The notes beneath the pieces are model-generated. The model saw only the letters and a list, made by a program, of their open reading frames with translations. It made no database searches and was not told where the DNA came from. The position numbers and the translations under genes were made by a program. Below, one piece after another: positions 35,937 through 48,323 of a stretch of 64,000 nucleotides of DNA. The stretch covers positions 62,001-126,000 of the forward strand of contig NW_026894332.1 in the NCBI RefSeq assembly GCF_032452875.1. The letters run 5' to 3'. This DNA comes from Bos javanicus (taxonomy: Eukaryota > Chordata > Mammalia > Artiodactyla > Bovidae). Within the stretch, counting starts at the first letter, position 1; every line of letters begins with the position of its first letter.

Positions 35937-36580
35937 TGCCTGATAATCGCCAGCTGGGCCGCAGGATTCATGCCTGCTCAGCTGCCTGATAATCGCCAGC
36001 TGGGCCGCAGGATTCATGCCTGCTCAGCTGCCTGATAATCGCCAGCTGGGCCGCAGGATTCATGCCTGCTCAGCTGCCTGATAATCGCCAGCTGGGCCGC
36101 AGGATTCATGCCTGCTCAGCTGCCTGATAATCGCCAGCTGGGCCGCAGGATTCATGCCTGCTCAGCTGCCTGATAACCGCCAGCTGGGCCGCAGGATTCA
36201 TGCCTGCTCAGCTGCCTGATAATCGCCAGCTGGGCCGCAGGATTCATGCCTGCTCAGCTGCCTGATAATCGCCAGCTGGGCCGCAGGATTCATGCCTGCT
36301 CAGCTGCCTGATAATCGCCAGCTGGGCCGCAGGATTCATGCCTGCTCAGCTGCCTGATAATCGCCAGCTGGGCCGCAGGATTCATGCCTGCTCAGCTGCC
36401 TGATAATCGCCAGCTGGGCCGCAGGATTCATGCCTGCTCAGCTGCCTGATAATCGCCAGCTGGGCCGCAGGATTCATGCCTGCTCAGCTGCCTGATAATC
36501 GCCAGCTGGGCCGCAGGATTCATGCCTGCTCAGCTGCCTGATAATCGCCAGCTGGGCCGCAGGATTCATGCCTGCTCAGC

Positions 36581-36737
36581 TGCTTGATTCTTGCCTGCTG
36601 AGGCACATGATCCGTGCAGGAGAGCTACCTGATCAGCACATGAGCAGTCACATGATCAGCGCCTCTCAGTCACCTGATCACTGCATGACAGGCACGTGAT
36701 CAGTGCCTGCTGAGTGCGGGATCAGCGCCTGCTCAGC
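36581..36737 (+). repeat. Long unit 55
   Basis: 157 bp; tail CTGAGTGCGGG. Followed by 22 copies (36738-37747); the 14th (37336) is 44 bp (TGATAACCCAGC), the same form as at 28308. Confidence 0.92.
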
Positions 36738-37747
36738 TGCCTGATAATCGCCAGCTGGGCCGCAGGATTCATGCCTGCTCAGCTGCCTGATAATCGCCAG
36801 CTGGGCCGCAGGATTCATGCCTGCTCAGCTGCCTGATAATCGCCAGCTGGGCCGCAGGATTCATGCCTGCTCAGCTGCCTGATAATCGCCAGCTGGGCCG
36901 CAGGATTCATGCCTGCTCAGCTGCCTGATAATCGCCAGCTGGGCCGCAGGATTCATGCCTGCTCAGCTGCCTGATAATCGCCAGCTGGGCCGCAGGATTC
37001 ATGCCTGCTCAGCTGCCTGATAATCGCCAGCTGGGCCGCAGGATTCATGCCTGCTCAGCTGCCTGATAATCGCCAGCTGGGCCGCAGGATTCATGCCTGC
37101 TCAGCTGCCTGATAATCGCCAGCTGGGCCGCAGGATTCATGCCTGCTCAGCTGCCTGATAATCGCCAGCTGGGCCGCAGGATTCATGCCTGCTCAGCTGC
37201 CTGATAATCGCCAGCTGGGCCGCAGGATTCATGCCTGCTCAGCTGCCTGATAATCGCCAGCTGGGCCGCAGGATTCATGCCTGCTCAGCTGCCTGATAAT
37301 CGCCAGCTGGGCCGCAGGATTCATGCCTGCTCAGCTGCCTGATAACCCAGCTGGGCCGCAGGATTCATGCCTGCTCAGCTGCCTGATAATCGCCAGCTGG
37401 GCCGCAGGATTCATGCCTGCTCAGCTGCCTGATAATCGCCAGCTGGGCCGCAGGATTCATGCCTGCTCAGCTGCCTGATAATCGCCAGCTGGGCCGCAGG
37501 ATTCATGCCTGCTCAGCTGCCTGATAATCGCCAGCTGGGCCGCAGGATTCATGCCTGCTCAGCTGCCTGATAATCGCCAGCTGGGCCGCAGGATTCATGC
37601 CTGCTCAGCTGCCTGATAATCGCCAGCTGGGCCGCAGGATTCATGCCTGCTCAGCTGCCTGATAATCGCCAGCTGGGCCGCAGGATTCATGCCTGCTCAG
37701 CTGCCTGATAATCGCCAGCTGGGCCGCAGGATTCATGCCTGCTCAGC

Positions 37748-37905
37748 TGCTTGATTCTTGCCTGCTGAGGCACATGATCCGTGCAGGAGAGCTACCTGAT
37801 CAGCACATGAGCAGTCACATGATCAGCGCCTCTCAGTCACCTGATCACTGCATGACAGGCACGTGATCAGTGCCTGCTGAGGTGCGGGATCAGCGCCTGC
37901 TCAGC
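37748..37905 (+). repeat. Long unit 56, prototype type
   Basis: 158 bp, as prototype. Followed by 18 copies (37906-38733). Confidence 0.93.
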
Positions 37906-38733
37906 TGCCTGATAATCGCCAGCTGGGCCGCAGGATTCATGCCTGCTCAGCTGCCTGATAATCGCCAGCTGGGCCGCAGGATTCATGCCTGCTCAGCTGC
38001 CTGATAATCGCCAGCTGGGCCGCAGGATTCATGCCTGCTCAGCTGCCTGATAATCGCCAGCTGGGCCGCAGGATTCATGCCTGCTCAGCTGCCTGATAAT
38101 CGCCAGCTGGGCCGCAGGATTCATGCCTGCTCAGCTGCCTGATAATCGCCAGCTGGGCCGCAGGATTCATGCCTGCTCAGCTGCCTGATAATCGCCAGCT
38201 GGGCCGCAGGATTCATGCCTGCTCAGCTGCCTGATAATCGCCAGCTGGGCCGCAGGATTCATGCCTGCTCAGCTGCCTGATAATCGCCAGCTGGGCCGCA
38301 GGATTCATGCCTGCTCAGCTGCCTGATAATCGCCAGCTGGGCCGCAGGATTCATGCCTGCTCAGCTGCCTGATAATCGCCAGCTGGGCCGCAGGATTCAT
38401 GCCTGCTCAGCTGCCTGATAATCGCCAGCTGGGCCGCAGGATTCATGCCTGCTCAGCTGCCTGATAATCGCCAGCTGGGCCGCAGGATTCATGCCTGCTC
38501 AGCTGCCTGATAATCGCCAGCTGGGCCGCAGGATTCATGCCTGCTCAGCTGCCTGATAATCGCCAGCTGGGCCGCAGGATTCATGCCTGCTCAGCTGCCT
38601 GATAATCGCCAGCTGGGCCGCAGGATTCATGCCTGCTCAGCTGCCTGATAATCGCCAGCTGGGCCGCAGGATTCATGCCTGCTCAGCTGCCTGATAATCG
38701 CCAGCTGGGCCGCAGGATTCATGCCTGCTCAGC

Positions 38734-38890
38734 TGCTTGATTCTTGCCTGCTGAGGCACATGATCCGTGCAGGAGAGCTGCCTGATCAGCACATGAGCAG
38801 TCACATGATCAGCGCCTCTCAGTCACCTGATCACTGCATGACAGGCCGTGATCAGTGCCTGCTGAGGTGCGGGATCAGCGCCTGCTCAGC
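38734..38890 (+). repeat. Long unit 57
   Basis: 157 bp; GAGCTGCC and ACAGGCCGTGATC. Followed by 4 copies (38891-39074). Confidence 0.92.
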
Positions 38891-39074
38891 TGCCTGATAA
38901 TCGCCAGCTGGGCCGCAGGATTCATGCCTGCTCAGCTGCCTGATAATCGCCAGCTGGGCCGCAGGATTCATGCCTGCTCAGCTGCCTGATAATCGCCAGC
39001 TGGGCCGCAGGATTCATGCCTGCTCAGCTGCCTGATAATCGCCAGCTGGGCCGCAGGATTCATGCCTGCTCAGC

Positions 39075-39231
39075 TGCTTGATTCTTGCCTGCTGAGGCAC
39101 ATGATCCGTGCAGGAGAGCTACCTGATCAGCACCAGCAGTCACATGATCAGCGCCTCTCAGTCACCTGATCACTGCATGACAGGCACGTGATCAGTGCCT
39201 GCTGAGGCCGCGGGATCAGCGCCTGCTCAGC
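39075..39231 (+). repeat. Long unit 58
   Basis: 157 bp; segment 3 reads CAGCACCAGCAGTCAC, and the tail reads CTGAGGCCGCGGGATC. Followed by a 24-copy block (39232-40326) that contains irregular copies. Confidence 0.91.
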
Positions 39232-39967
39232 TGCCTGATAATCGCCAGCTGGGCCGCAGGATTCATGCCTGCTCAGCTGCCTGATAATCGCCAGCTGGGC
39301 CGCAGGATTCATGCCTGCTCAGCTGCCTGATAATCGCCAGCTGGGCCGCAGGATTCATGCCTGCTCAGCTGCCTGATAATCGCCAGCTGGGCCGCAGGAT
39401 TCATGCCTGCTCAGCTGCCTGATAATCGCCAGCTGGGCCGCAGGATTCATGCCTGCTCAGCTGCCTGATAATCGCCAGCTGGGCCGCAGGATTCATGCCT
39501 GCTCAGCTGCCTGATAATCGCCAGCTGGGCCGCAGGATTCATGCCTGCTCAGCTGCCTGATAATCGCCAGCTGGGCCGCAGGATTCATGCCTGCTCAGCT
39601 GCCTGATAATCGCCAGCTGGGCCGCAGGATTCATGCCTGCTCAGCTGCCTGATAATCGCCAGCTGGGCCGCAGGATTCATGCCTGCTCAGCTGCCTGATA
39701 ATCGCCAGCTGGGCCGCAGGATTCATGCCTGCTCAGCTGCCTGATAATCGCCAGCTGGGCCGCAGGATTCATGCCTGCTCAGCTGCCTGATAATCGCCAG
39801 CTGGGCCGCAGGATTCATGCCTGCTCAGCTGCCTGATAATCGCCAGCTGGGCCGCAGGATTCATGCCTGCTCAGCTGCCTGATAATCGCCAGCTGGGCCG
39901 CAGGATTCATGCCTGCTCAGCTGCCTGATAATCGCCAGCTGGGCCGCAGGATTCATGCCTGCTCAGC

Positions 39968-40142
39968 TGCCTGATAATGCCAGCTGGGCCGCAGGATTCA
40001 TGCCTGCTCAGCTGCCTGATAATCGCCAGCTGGGCCGCAGGATTCATGCCTGCTCAGCTGCCTGATCATCGCCAGCTGGGCCGCAGGATTCATGCCTGCT
40101 CAGCTGCCTGCTGGGCTGCCGCAGGATTCATGCCTGCTCAGC
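39968..40142 (+). repeat. Cluster of irregular 46-mers including a 38-bp copy
   Basis: The copy from 39968 is 45 bp (TGATAATGCC), the copy from 40059 reads TGATCATCGCC, and the copy at 40105-40142 is only 38 bp (TGCCTGCTGGGCTGCCGCAG at its start). These frame-shifting lengths create a 72-codon open frame over 39977-40195. I regard it as chance, because it is repeat sequence with no coding signal. Confidence 0.9.
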
Positions 40143-40326
40143 TGCCTGATAATCGCCAGCTGGGCCGCAGGATTCATGCCTGCTCAGCTGCCTGATAATC
40201 GCCAGCTGGGCCGCAGGATTCATGCCTGCTCAGCTGCCTGATAATCGCCAGCTGGGCCGCAGGATTCATGCCTGCTCAGCTGCCTGATAATCGCCAGCTG
40301 GGCCGCAGGATTCATGCCTGCTCAGC

Positions 40327-40484
40327 TGCTTGATTCTTGCCTGCTGAGGCACATGATCCGTGCAGGAGAGCTACCTGATCAGCACATGAGCAGTCACATG
40401 ATCAGCGCCTCTCAGTCACCTGATCACTGCATGACAGGCACGTGATCAGTGCCTGCTGAGGTGCGGGATCAGCGCCTGCTCAGC
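40327..40484 (+). repeat. Long unit 59, prototype type
   Basis: 158 bp, as prototype. Followed by 12 copies (40485-41036). Confidence 0.93.
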
Positions 40485-41036
40485 TGCCTGATAATCGCCA
40501 GCTGGGCCGCAGGATTCATGCCTGCTCAGCTGCCTGATAATCGCCAGCTGGGCCGCAGGATTCATGCCTGCTCAGCTGCCTGATAATCGCCAGCTGGGCC
40601 GCAGGATTCATGCCTGCTCAGCTGCCTGATAATCGCCAGCTGGGCCGCAGGATTCATGCCTGCTCAGCTGCCTGATAATCGCCAGCTGGGCCGCAGGATT
40701 CATGCCTGCTCAGCTGCCTGATAATCGCCAGCTGGGCCGCAGGATTCATGCCTGCTCAGCTGCCTGATAATCGCCAGCTGGGCCGCAGGATTCATGCCTG
40801 CTCAGCTGCCTGATAATCGCCAGCTGGGCCGCAGGATTCATGCCTGCTCAGCTGCCTGATAATCGCCAGCTGGGCCGCAGGATTCATGCCTGCTCAGCTG
40901 CCTGATAATCGCCAGCTGGGCCGCAGGATTCATGCCTGCTCAGCTGCCTGATAATCGCCAGCTGGGCCGCAGGATTCATGCCTGCTCAGCTGCCTGATAA
41001 TCGCCAGCTGGGCCGCAGGATTCATGCCTGCTCAGC

Positions 41037-41194
41037 TGCTTGATTCTTGCCTGCTGAGGCACATGATCCGTGCAGGAGAGCTACCTGATCAGCACATGAG
41101 CAGTCACATGATCAGCGCCTCTCAGTCACCTGATCACTGCATGACAGGCACGTGATCAGTGCCTGCTGAGGTGCGGGATCAGCGCCTGCTCAGC
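41037..41194 (+). repeat. Long unit 60, prototype type
   Basis: 158 bp, as prototype. Followed by 14 copies (41195-41838). Confidence 0.93.
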
Positions 41195-43008
41195 TGCCTG
41201 ATAATCGCCAGCTGGGCCGCAGGATTCATGCCTGCTCAGCTGCCTGATAATCGCCAGCTGGGCCGCAGGATTCATGCCTGCTCAGCTGCCTGATAATCGC
41301 CAGCTGGGCCGCAGGATTCATGCCTGCTCAGCTGCCTGATAATCGCCAGCTGGGCCGCAGGATTCATGCCTGCTCAGCTGCCTGATAATCGCCAGCTGGG
41401 CCGCAGGATTCATGCCTGCTCAGCTGCCTGATAATCGCCAGCTGGGCCGCAGGATTCATGCCTGCTCAGCTGCCTGATAATCGCCAGCTGGGCCGCAGGA
41501 TTCATGCCTGCTCAGCTGCCTGATAATCGCCAGCTGGGCCGCAGGATTCATGCCTGCTCAGCTGCCTGATAATCGCCAGCTGGGCCGCAGGATTCATGCC
41601 TGCTCAGCTGCCTGATAATCGCCAGCTGGGCCGCAGGATTCATGCCTGCTCAGCTGCCTGATAATCGCCAGCTGGGCCGCAGGATTCATGCCTGCTCAGC
41701 TGCCTGATAATCGCCAGCTGGGCCGCAGGATTCATGCCTGCTCAGCTGCCTGATAATCGCCAGCTGGGCCGCAGGATTCATGCCTGCTCAGCTGCCTGAT
41801 AATCGCCAGCTGGGCCGCAGGATTCATGCCTGCTCAGCTGCTTGATTCTTGCCTGCTGAGGCACATGATCCGTGCAGGAGAGCTACCTGATCAGCACATG
41901 AGCAGTCACATGATCAGCGCCTCTCAGTCACCTGATCACTGCATGACAGGCACGTGATCAGTGCCTGCTGAGGTGCGGGATCAGCGCCTGCTCAGCTGCC
42001 TGATAATCGCCAGCTGGGCCGCAGGATTCATGCCTGCTCAGCTGCCTGATAATCGCCAGCTGGGCCGCAGGATTCATGCCTGCTCAGCTGCCTGATAATC
42101 GCCAGCTGGGCCGCAGGATTCATGCCTGCTCAGCTGCCTGATAATCGCCAGCTGGGCCGCAGGATTCATGCCTGCTCAGCTGCCTGATAATCGCCAGCTG
42201 GGCCGCAGGATTCATGCCTGCTCAGCTGCCTGATAATCGCCAGCTGGGCCGCAGGATTCATGCCTGCTCAGCTGCCTGATAATCGCCAGCTGGGCCGCAG
42301 GATTCATGCCTGCTCAGCTGCCTGATAATCGCCAGCTGGGCCGCAGGATTCATGCCTGCTCAGCTGCCTGATAATCGCCAGCTGGGCCGCAGGATTCATG
42401 CCTGCTCAGCTGCCTGATAATCGCCAGCTGGGCCGCAGGATTCATGCCTGCTCAGCTGCCTGATAATCGCCAGCTGGGCCGCAGGATTCATGCCTGCTCA
42501 GCTGCCTGATAATCGCCAGCTGGGCCGCAGGATTCATGCCTGCTCAGCTGCCTGATAATCGCCAGCTGGGCCGCAGGATTCATGCCTGCTCAGCTGCCTG
42601 ATAATCGCCAGCTGGGCCGCAGGATTCATGCCTGCTCAGCTGCCTGATAATCGCCAGCTGGGCCGCAGGATTCATGCCTGCTCAGCTGCCTGATAATCGC
42701 CAGCTGGGCCGCAGGATTCATGCCTGCTCAGCTGCCTGATAATCGCCAGCTGGGCCGCAGGATTCATGCCTGCTCAGCTGCCTGATAATCGCCAGCTGGG
42801 CCGCAGGATTCATGCCTGCTCAGCTGCCTGATAATCGCCAGCTGGGCCGCAGGATTCATGCCTGCTCAGCTGCCTGATAATCGCCAGCTGGGCCGCAGGA
42901 TTCATGCCTGCTCAGCTGCCTGATAATCGCCAGCTGGGCCGCAGGATTCATGCCTGCTCAGCTGCCTGATAATCGCCAGCTGGGCCGCAGGATTCATGCC
43001 TGCTCAGC
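41195..43008 (+). repeat. 14 + 22 block pair, third occurrence
   Basis: Blocks start at 41195 and 41997, 802 bp apart, separated by a prototype long unit. The pair begins 5258 bp after the pair at 35937. No variant 46-mer was seen in either block. Confidence 0.75.
41839..41996 (+). repeat. Long unit 61, prototype type
   Basis: 158 bp, as prototype. Followed by 22 copies (41997-43008). Confidence 0.93.
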
Positions 43009-43166
43009 TGCTTGATTCTTGCCTGCTGAGGCACATGATCCGTGCAGGAGAGCTACCTGATCAGCACATGAGCAGTCACATGATCAGCGCCTCTCAGTCA
43101 CCTGATCACTGCATGACAGGCACGTGATCAGTGCCTGCTGAGGTGCGGGATCAGCGCCTGCTCAGC
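43009..43166 (+). repeat. Long unit 62, prototype type
   Basis: 158 bp, as prototype. Followed by 5 copies (43167-43396). Confidence 0.93.
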
Positions 43167-43396
43167 TGCCTGATAATCGCCAGCTGGGCCGCAGGATTCA
43201 TGCCTGCTCAGCTGCCTGATAATCGCCAGCTGGGCCGCAGGATTCATGCCTGCTCAGCTGCCTGATAATCGCCAGCTGGGCCGCAGGATTCATGCCTGCT
43301 CAGCTGCCTGATAATCGCCAGCTGGGCCGCAGGATTCATGCCTGCTCAGCTGCCTGATAATCGCCAGCTGGGCCGCAGGATTCATGCCTGCTCAGC

Positions 43397-43553
43397 TGCT
43401 TGATTCTTGCCTGCTGAGGCACATGATCCGTGCAGGAGAGCTACCTGATCAGCACATGAGCAGTCACATGATCAGCGCCTCTCAGTCACCTGATCACTGC
43501 ATGACAGGCACGTGATCAGTGCCTGCTGGGTGCGGGATCAGCGCCTGCTCAGC
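43397..43553 (+). repeat. Long unit 63
   Basis: 157 bp; tail CTGCTGGGTGCGGG. Followed by 16 copies (43554-44289). Confidence 0.92.
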
Positions 43554-44289
43554 TGCCTGATAATCGCCAGCTGGGCCGCAGGATTCATGCCTGCTCAGCT
43601 GCCTGATAATCGCCAGCTGGGCCGCAGGATTCATGCCTGCTCAGCTGCCTGATAATCGCCAGCTGGGCCGCAGGATTCATGCCTGCTCAGCTGCCTGATA
43701 ATCGCCAGCTGGGCCGCAGGATTCATGCCTGCTCAGCTGCCTGATAATCGCCAGCTGGGCCGCAGGATTCATGCCTGCTCAGCTGCCTGATAATCGCCAG
43801 CTGGGCCGCAGGATTCATGCCTGCTCAGCTGCCTGATAATCGCCAGCTGGGCCGCAGGATTCATGCCTGCTCAGCTGCCTGATAATCGCCAGCTGGGCCG
43901 CAGGATTCATGCCTGCTCAGCTGCCTGATAATCGCCAGCTGGGCCGCAGGATTCATGCCTGCTCAGCTGCCTGATAATCGCCAGCTGGGCCGCAGGATTC
44001 ATGCCTGCTCAGCTGCCTGATAATCGCCAGCTGGGCCGCAGGATTCATGCCTGCTCAGCTGCCTGATAATCGCCAGCTGGGCCGCAGGATTCATGCCTGC
44101 TCAGCTGCCTGATAATCGCCAGCTGGGCCGCAGGATTCATGCCTGCTCAGCTGCCTGATAATCGCCAGCTGGGCCGCAGGATTCATGCCTGCTCAGCTGC
44201 CTGATAATCGCCAGCTGGGCCGCAGGATTCATGCCTGCTCAGCTGCCTGATAATCGCCAGCTGGGCCGCAGGATTCATGCCTGCTCAGC

Positions 44290-44446
44290 TGCCTGATTCT
44301 TGCCTGCTGAGCACATGATCCGTGCAGGAGAGCTACCTGATCAGCACATGAGCAGTCACATGATCAGCGCCTCTCAGTCACCTGATCACTGCATGACAGG
44401 CACGTGATCAGTGCCTGCTGAGGTGCGGGATCAGCGCCTGCTCAGC
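44290..44446 (+). repeat. Long unit 64
   Basis: 157 bp; TGCC start, CTGCTGAGCAC in segment 1. Followed by 4 copies (44447-44630). Confidence 0.92.
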
Positions 44447-44630
44447 TGCCTGATAATCGCCAGCTGGGCCGCAGGATTCATGCCTGCTCAGCTGCCTGAT
44501 AATCGCCAGCTGGGCCGCAGGATTCATGCCTGCTCAGCTGCCTGATAATCGCCAGCTGGGCCGCAGGATTCATGCCTGCTCAGCTGCCTGATAATCGCCA
44601 GCTGGGCCGCAGGATTCATGCCTGCTCAGC

Positions 44631-44786
44631 TGCGTGATAATAGCCAGCTGAGGCACAGGATCCGTGCAGGAGCGACCTGATCAGCACATGAGCAGTCACA
44701 TGATCAGCGCCTCTCAGTCACCTGATCACTGCATGACAGGCACGTGATCAGTGCCTGCTGAGGTGCGGGATCAGCGCCTGCTCAGC
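44631..44786 (+). repeat. Long unit 65, hybrid
   Basis: 156 bp. It opens TGCGTGATAATAGCCAGCTG, a mutated 46-mer start, continues as segment 2 (GGCACAGGATCCGTGCAGG), and is normal from GATCAGCACATG on. Followed by 12 copies (44787-45338), with T11 to C in the third (44879) and eleventh (45247). It marks the start of the less uniform part of the window. Confidence 0.9.
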
Positions 44787-45338
44787 TGCCTGATAATCGC
44801 CAGCTGGGCCGCAGGATTCATGCCTGCTCAGCTGCCTGATAATCGCCAGCTGGGCCGCAGGATTCATGCCTGCTCAGCTGCCTGATAACCGCCAGCTGGG
44901 CCGCAGGATTCATGCCTGCTCAGCTGCCTGATAATCGCCAGCTGGGCCGCAGGATTCATGCCTGCTCAGCTGCCTGATAATCGCCAGCTGGGCCGCAGGA
45001 TTCATGCCTGCTCAGCTGCCTGATAATCGCCAGCTGGGCCGCAGGATTCATGCCTGCTCAGCTGCCTGATAATCGCCAGCTGGGCCGCAGGATTCATGCC
45101 TGCTCAGCTGCCTGATAATCGCCAGCTGGGCCGCAGGATTCATGCCTGCTCAGCTGCCTGATAATCGCCAGCTGGGCCGCAGGATTCATGCCTGCTCAGC
45201 TGCCTGATAATCGCCAGCTGGGCCGCAGGATTCATGCCTGCTCAGCTGCCTGATAACCGCCAGCTGGGCCGCAGGATTCATGCCTGCTCAGCTGCCTGAT
45301 AATCGCCAGCTGGGCCGCAGGATTCATGCCTGCTCAGC

Positions 45339-45487
45339 TGCCTGATAATCGCCAGCTGGGCACATGATCCGTGCAGGAGCTACCTGATCAGCACATGAGT
45401 CACATGATCAGCCCTCTCAGTCACCTGATCACTGCATGACAGGCACGTGATCAGTGCCTGCTGAGGGCGGGATCATGCCTGCTCAGC
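45339..45487 (+). repeat. Long unit 66, hybrid
   Basis: 149 bp. It begins as a 46-mer to CCAGCTGGG and then joins segment 2 at CACATGATCCGTGCAGG. Small losses follow at GAGTCACATG and CAGCCCTCTCAG, and the tail reads CTGAGGGCGGGATCATGCC. Followed by 14 copies (45488-46131) with T11 to C at 45672 and 45810. Confidence 0.89.
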
Positions 45488-47301
45488 TGCCTGATAATCG
45501 CCAGCTGGGCCGCAGGATTCATGCCTGCTCAGCTGCCTGATAATCGCCAGCTGGGCCGCAGGATTCATGCCTGCTCAGCTGCCTGATAATCGCCAGCTGG
45601 GCCGCAGGATTCATGCCTGCTCAGCTGCCTGATAATCGCCAGCTGGGCCGCAGGATTCATGCCTGCTCAGCTGCCTGATAACCGCCAGCTGGGCCGCAGG
45701 ATTCATGCCTGCTCAGCTGCCTGATAATCGCCAGCTGGGCCGCAGGATTCATGCCTGCTCAGCTGCCTGATAATCGCCAGCTGGGCCGCAGGATTCATGC
45801 CTGCTCAGCTGCCTGATAACCGCCAGCTGGGCCGCAGGATTCATGCCTGCTCAGCTGCCTGATAATCGCCAGCTGGGCCGCAGGATTCATGCCTGCTCAG
45901 CTGCCTGATAATCGCCAGCTGGGCCGCAGGATTCATGCCTGCTCAGCTGCCTGATAATCGCCAGCTGGGCCGCAGGATTCATGCCTGCTCAGCTGCCTGA
46001 TAATCGCCAGCTGGGCCGCAGGATTCATGCCTGCTCAGCTGCCTGATAATCGCCAGCTGGGCCGCAGGATTCATGCCTGCTCAGCTGCCTGATAATCGCC
46101 AGCTGGGCCGCAGGATTCATGCCTGCTCAGCTGCTTGATTCTTGCCTGCTGAGGCACATGATCCGTGCAGGAGAGCTACCTGATCAGCACATGAGCAGTC
46201 ACATGATCAGCGCCTCTCAGTCACCTGATCACTGCATGACAGGCACGTGATCAGTGCCTGCTGAGGTGCGGGATCAGCGCCTGCTCAGCTGCCTGATAAT
46301 CGCCAGCTGGGCCGCAGGATTCATGCCTGCTCAGCTGCCTGATAATCGCCAGCTGGGCCGCAGGATTCATGCCTGCTCAGCTGCCTGATAACCGCCAGCT
46401 GGGCCGCAGGATTCATGCCTGCTCAGCTGCCTGATAACCGCCAGCTGGGCCGCAGGATTCATGCCTGCTCAGCTGCCTGATAATCGCCAGCTGGGCCGCA
46501 GGATTCATGCCTGCTCAGCTGCCTGATAATCGCCAGCTGGGCCGCAGGATTCATGCCTGCTCAGCTGCCTGATAATCGCCAGCTGGGCCGCAGGATTCAT
46601 GCCTGCTCAGCTGCCTGATAATCGCCAGCTGGGCCGCAGGATTCATGCCTGCTCAGCTGCCTGATAATCGCCAGCTGGGCCGCAGGATTCATGCCTGCTC
46701 AGCTGCCTGATAATCGCCAGCTGGGCCGCAGGATTCATGCCTGCTCAGCTGCCTGATAATCGCCAGCTGGGCCGCAGGATTCATGCCTGCTCAGCTGCCT
46801 GATAACCGCCAGCTGGGCCGCAGGATTCATGCCTGCTCAGCTGCCTGATAATCGCCAGCTGGGCCGCAGGATTCATGCCTGCTCAGCTGCCTGATAATCG
46901 CCAGCTGGGCCGCAGGATTCATGCCTGCTCAGCTGCCTGATAATCGCCAGCTGGGCCGCAGGATTCATGCCTGCTCAGCTGCCTGATAATCGCCAGCTGG
47001 GCCGCAGGATTCATGCCTGCTCAGCTGCCTGATAATCGCCAGCTGGGCCGCAGGATTCATGCCTGCTCAGCTGCCTGATAATCGCCAGCTGGGCCGCAGG
47101 ATTCATGCCTGCTCAGCTGCCTGATAATCGCCAGCTGGGCCGCAGGATTCATGCCTGCTCAGCTGCCTGATAATCGCCAGCTGGGCCGCAGGATTCATGC
47201 CTGCTCAGCTGCCTGATAATCGCCAGCTGGGCCGCAGGATTCATGCCTGCTCAGCTGCCTGATAATCGCCAGCTGGGCCGCAGGATTCATGCCTGCTCAG
47301 C
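45488..47301 (+). repeat. 14 + 22 block pair, fourth occurrence
   Basis: Blocks start at 45488 and 46290, 802 bp apart. They carry several T11-to-C copies (45672, 45810, 46382, 46428, 46796), unlike the third occurrence, which seems uniform. Confidence 0.75.
46132..46289 (+). repeat. Long unit 67, prototype type
   Basis: 158 bp, as prototype. Followed by 22 copies (46290-47301). Confidence 0.93.
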
Positions 47302-47457
47302 TGCCTGATTCTTGCCTGCTGAGGCACATGATCCGTGCAGGAGAGCTACCTGATCAGCACATGAGCAGTCACATGATCAGCGCCTCTCAGTCACCTGATC
47401 ACTGCATGACAGGCACGTGATCAGTGCCTGCTGAGGTGGGATCAGCGCCTGCTCAGC
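47302..47457 (+). repeat. Long unit 68
   Basis: 156 bp; TGCC start and tail CTGAGGTGGGATC. Followed by 8 copies (47458-47825). Confidence 0.92.
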
Positions 47458-47825
47458 TGCCTGATAATCGCCAGCTGGGCCGCAGGATTCATGCCTGCTC
47501 AGCTGCCTGATAATCGCCAGCTGGGCCGCAGGATTCATGCCTGCTCAGCTGCCTGATAATCGCCAGCTGGGCCGCAGGATTCATGCCTGCTCAGCTGCCT
47601 GATAATCGCCAGCTGGGCCGCAGGATTCATGCCTGCTCAGCTGCCTGATAATCGCCAGCTGGGCCGCAGGATTCATGCCTGCTCAGCTGCCTGATAATCG
47701 CCAGCTGGGCCGCAGGATTCATGCCTGCTCAGCTGCCTGATAATCGCCAGCTGGGCCGCAGGATTCATGCCTGCTCAGCTGCCTGATAATCGCCAGCTGG
47801 GCCGCAGGATTCATGCCTGCTCAGC

Positions 47826-47981
47826 TGCCTGATTCTTGCCTGCTGAGGCACATGATCCGTGCAGGAGAGCTACCTGATCAGCACATGGGCAGTCACATGA
47901 TCAGCGCCTCTCAGTCACCTGATCACTGCATGACAGGCACGTGATCAGTGCCTGCTGGTGCGGGATCAGCGCCTGCTCAGC
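47826..47981 (+). repeat. Long unit 69
   Basis: 156 bp; TGCC start, CACATGGGCAGTC in segment 3, tail CTGCTGGTGCGGG. Followed by 4 copies (47982-48165). Confidence 0.92.
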
Positions 47982-48165
47982 TGCCTGATAATCGCCAGCT
48001 GGGCCGCAGGATTCATGCCTGCTCAGCTGCCTGATAATCGCCAGCTGGGCCGCAGGATTCATGCCTGCTCAGCTGCCTGATAATCGCCAGCTGGGCCGCA
48101 GGATTCATGCCTGCTCAGCTGCCTGATAATCGCCAGCTGGGCCGCAGGATTCATGCCTGCTCAGC

Positions 48166-48323
48166 TGCTTGATTCTTGCCTGCTGAGGCACATGATCCGT
48201 GCAGGAGAGCTACCTGATCAGCACATGAGCAGTCACATGATCAGCGCCTCTCAGTCACCTGATCACTGCATGACAGGCACGTGATCAGTGCCTGCTGAGG
48301 TGCGGGATCAGCGCCTGCTCAGC
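48166..48323 (+). repeat. Long unit 70, prototype type
   Basis: 158 bp, as prototype. Followed by 15 copies (48324-49013). Copies four and five carry T11 to C, and the sixth (48554) is the first 46-mer in the window with A27 changed to G. Confidence 0.93.

Larger units (their letters stand above)
35937..39074 (+). repeat. Block series 14-22-18-4, left copy
   Basis: Blocks of 14, 22, 18 and 4 copies start at 35937, 36738, 37906 and 38891. Blocks of 14, 22, 18 and 5 start at 58503, 59300, 60468 and 61453. The 22-to-18 and 18-to-4/5 spacings (1168 and 985 bp) are identical in the two places, which suggests duplicated segments now about 22.6 kb apart. Both 22-copy blocks lack two bases, but in different copies. 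Confidence 0.6.

Noticed and set aside
39977..40195. 72-codon open frame on the plus strand
   Set aside because: It lies wholly in repeats and exists because copies of 45 and 38 bp shift the frame past the unit's stop codons. The residues are a translated 46-mer, with no coding signal.
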